Shown here: one piece after another, positions 62,226 to 64,000 of the stretch
How positions within the stretch are numbered: the first letter of the stretch is position 1
Layout of the letters: every line of letters starts with the position of its first letter
From: Chitinivibrionales bacterium
GTDB taxonomy: Bacteria > Fibrobacterota > Chitinivibrionia > Chitinivibrionales > WJKA01
Direction of reading: 5' to 3'
Assembly (NCBI GenBank): GCA_014728295.1
Contig: WJLW01000019.1
Location: forward strand, 62,001-126,000
Length of the DNA stretch: 64,000 bases
Translations under genes and position numbers: made by a program
Notes under the pieces: model-generated
The model's database searches: none
What the model was told of the DNA's origin: nothing
What the model saw: only the letters and a program-made list of their open reading frames with translations

Positions 62226-62924
62226 ATGGGATTTTACGACAGCTACCAAAAAAGAAATGTTTCACCTGTCGGCAGAATGCTGAATGAACGATTTACCCGC
62301 AGAGTATCGCGGCTCGTTGCTGCTTATGCTCAAAAAAACGATACCATAATTGAAATTGGATCAGGCAAGGGAGCATTGGCAGCCGCACTCAGCAGCAAAT
62401 ATTCTTACATAGGATACGAGCCCGGCCCAGCGCTTCATAAATCCCTGGTGCAGGGCGGCTTAAAGGTGCACAACGAGTTTGCTCCCCCATTGCGGGAAGA
62501 AAGTGATACGAGTACCGCAATAATTGCCTCACACGTCGTAGAACACATGGAAAATGTCGGTGTTGCCATGTAATTATTCAAAGAGGTAAACCGTGTGCTC
62601 AAGAAAGGTGGAGTATTCATTTGCATCACTCCGGATTTTCGAGATTGGAAGTATTTGTTTTATGATGTTGACTATACGCACAGCTTTCCCACGACGCCAA
62701 ACAGATTATGGGATCTCGCAACCGACAATGGGTTTTCAATTGCAGCAAGCACATATCTATATGGGGCTTTACCTTTTTTTCCCGGATATTTTATGAATCA
62801 GAGCATTAAGCTTCTCTTTACAATACTCAACATTTTGTTGCACAATTCAGTCTATAAAAGAAAGAGAATATCAAAATTGGAGCACTTGTGTTCGAGATGC
62901 ATACTTATCGTTTGTCAAAAATAA
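62226..62924 (+). pseudogene. Class I SAM-dependent methyltransferase interrupted by an in-frame stop
   Basis: The first 115 codons encode a Rossmann methyltransferase start: IIEIGSGKGALAAAL near residues 41-55 (SAM motif I), then IIASHVVEHM near 98. After VAM there is TAA (62571-62573), and the same frame goes on directly as LFKEVNRVLKKGGVFICITPDF, the usual motif that follows in this family, to a stop at 62922-62924. One base change in the stop would give a 232-residue protein. Base composition falls here, and the next genes are AT-rich, so this may be part of a transferred or decaying stretch. Confidence 0.75.
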
Positions 62925-62947
62925 AAAGGCAAGGACGCTCATCATGA

Positions 62948-63457
62948 ATGAAATCAAAATGGGATACGATCATGATATTTTATACAGAATTCAGAATGCA
63001 TTTTTTTTTATCATTAATCTTAGTCTGCTTTTCACTGGCATTAGCTGAAGATCTATTAAAAAGCGGAAAAACTACTATCAGCAATAGTATTGTATTAGAA
63101 ACTACGCTCGATGTTAGATTTGATTCATTCAATGCAGATACAATCACATTATGTGAAATTCTTAAGAAGAGCACGAAAAATGTCTATGAATGCAATAATC
63201 CAATTTCGATAGGAATCTATTGTGCGGTTATGGCCGGATACAAAATTCTCCTCTTAAATAAAGGATTGCATGAGAATGAAATGATTATTAGTTCTGTTGA
63301 CAGCATCAAGATGAAAATCAAAAGTCAAAATAAGAAAAATGCAAAGATAGCAGATGTTTATTTAAATGGGAAATTACTTGGAAAAACCAACGTCCGAAAA
63401 CTTAAGGAGGAATTCACGAGAATAAGGGATAAATACCTGGCGATCTGGATCATATAG
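62948..63457 (+). CDS. Hypothetical exported protein, AT-rich
   Basis: A frame of 169 residues with a hydrophobic signal-like stretch (FFLSLILVCFSLALAEDLL near 19-37), then a Lys/Ile/Asn-rich domain, probably periplasmic. Codons are far more AT-rich than in the rest of the window. Internal ATGs at 62972 and 62996 are possible starts; 62972 follows GGGA. No family recognised. Confidence 0.5.
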   Translation: MKSKWDTIMIFYTEFRMHFFLSLILVCFSLALAEDLLKSGKTTISNSIVLETTLDVRFDSFNADTITLCEILKKSTKNVYECNNPISIGIYCAVMAGYKILLLNKGLHENEMIISSVDSIKMKIKSQNKKNAKIADVYLNGKLLGKTNVRKLKEEFTRIRDKYLAIWII

Positions 63458-63672
63458 GAATTGTAGTAAATGTCCAGGTCGCAGATGCCAACCGGTATTA
63501 CCTTGTTCATAATATCGGCAATGGAGCAGAACTCGAAGATGTGCTTTTCGAATTTAAGATCGCTGGTCAATACAGCTTTTTTAGCGGGCTTTGATAGATT
63601 CACCAGCACCCGGCTAACCCCTGCAAGAAGTCCGGATTTTACAATTATTCTCTCTCAGATTAGTGTATCTTT
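63358..63672 (-). pseudogene. Possible STAS-like gene remnant
   Basis: On the minus strand the codons of about 63672-63460 read LLAGVSRVLVNLSKPAKKAVLTSDL and FEFCSIADIMNKVIP, which resembles the C-terminal half of STAS anti-sigma antagonists. No start codon, ribosome site or N-terminal half is present, and the 3' end runs over the opposite-strand gene at 62948. Evidence is thin. Confidence 0.2.
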
Positions 63673-63725
63673 TATACCATCATCCCCGGCCGGGAAAAAA
63701 CATTAATCCCAACGAAAGGTACACA

Positions 63726-64000
63726 ATGAAATTCCTCATCAACTGGTTCGAAATACCCGCCCGGAACATCGACCGGGCGGTACAATTTTATAATCAGGTT
63801 TTTGATCTCGAGCTGAAGGTTACCGATTGCGGTGGTGAGAAAATGGCCTGTTTTCCTGAGATGAACGGTATGTCCGGTTCAATCTCGCAGGTTGCCGGCT
63901 TCACCCCCTCACCAGACGGCGTTCAGATTACCTTTGACGGAGGCGACGACCTGAACAATACTCTTGCGCGTGTTAAAAAAGCCGGCGGTACGGTAGTTCG
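63726..64000 (+). CDS. VOC/glyoxalase-family protein, 3' end outside the window
   Basis: The first 91 residues of a vicinal-oxygen-chelate fold protein: NWFEIPARNIDRAVQFYNQVF near 5-25 is the typical opening, followed by FPEMNGMSGSISQ and VKKAGGTVV. AAAGG lies upstream of the ATG. Members act as glyoxalases, dioxygenases or resistance proteins; this small-subfamily type is usually of unknown substrate. The gene continues past the right edge. Confidence 0.88.
   Translation, partial: MKFLINWFEIPARNIDRAVQFYNQVFDLELKVTDCGGEKMACFPEMNGMSGSISQVAGFTPSPDGVQITFDGGDDLNNTLARVKKAGGTVV

Noticed and set aside
63470..63706. 78-codon plus-strand frame before the VOC gene
   Set aside because: Serine/threonine-rich shadow translation with no motif; opposite to the STAS-like remnant.

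Overview
The window looks like a chromosomal piece of a Gram-negative member of the Fibrobacterota/FCB group (inference). Pointers are a TIGR02147-type protein (a family known mainly from Fibrobacter and relatives) at 47280-48137, secreted beta-propeller, PKD and beta-helix proteins ending in type IX-like C-terminal sorting segments, many lipoproteins, a TonB-dependent receptor, and large hybrid kinases. No rRNA, tRNA, CRISPR array, insertion sequence or phage gene was seen.

Layout. 1-9 kb: 5' part of thiI, two lipoproteins (one a NodB-like deacetylase), a GDSL/SGNH hydrolase followed by a SASA-type esterase, a CrcB fluoride channel, a small unknown protein and a bacteriohemerythrin. 9-15.7 kb: a minus-strand set of a Ser/Thr protein kinase, a beta-helix membrane protein and a 1180-residue Calx-beta lipoprotein. 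15.9-37.2 kb: a minus-strand signalling supercluster. It runs cheA-cheW-cheB-receiver-cheR-cheY-hybrid kinase-HPt-receiver-like, then a periplasmic binding protein, a TonB-dependent receptor, a receiver-SpoIIE phosphatase, a STAS protein, a HAMP kinase, a hybrid kinase, a second STAS protein, cheX and cheY, and closes with a strong hairpin. It holds no methyl-accepting receptor and no flagellar gene. 37.4-48.1 kb: three large secreted proteins, two with apparent frameshifts, then an LRR lipoprotein translationally coupled to the TIGR02147 regulator. 48.4-52.3 kb: a plus-strand sugar-acid operon (FAH hydrolase, SDR, PdxA2-like dehydrogenase, DUF1537 kinase). 52.3-64 kb: a cytosolic GH39 enzyme, an FMN reductase, an rRNA m5U methyltransferase followed by a 1091-residue HEAT-repeat protein of unknown function, two lipoproteins, a stand-alone MetH-activation-like protein, a methyltransferase broken by a stop codon, an AT-rich stretch and the start of a VOC protein.

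How it may work together. The supercluster has the parts of a chemosensory phosphorelay (CheA/W/B/R/Y/X), a partner-switching output (SpoIIE phosphatase, two STAS proteins, a C-terminal HATPase) and two likely input proteins (TonB receptor and binding protein). An outer-membrane-sensing pathway with an output other than flagella is the most interesting hypothesis here. The catabolic operon and the esterases, deacetylase and GH39 enzyme suggest a polysaccharide and sugar-acid degrader.

At least five loci are damaged: a GH38-like remnant, a TolB-like remnant, two frameshifted secreted proteins and a nonsense-interrupted methyltransferase. Either recent decay or assembly errors could explain them.
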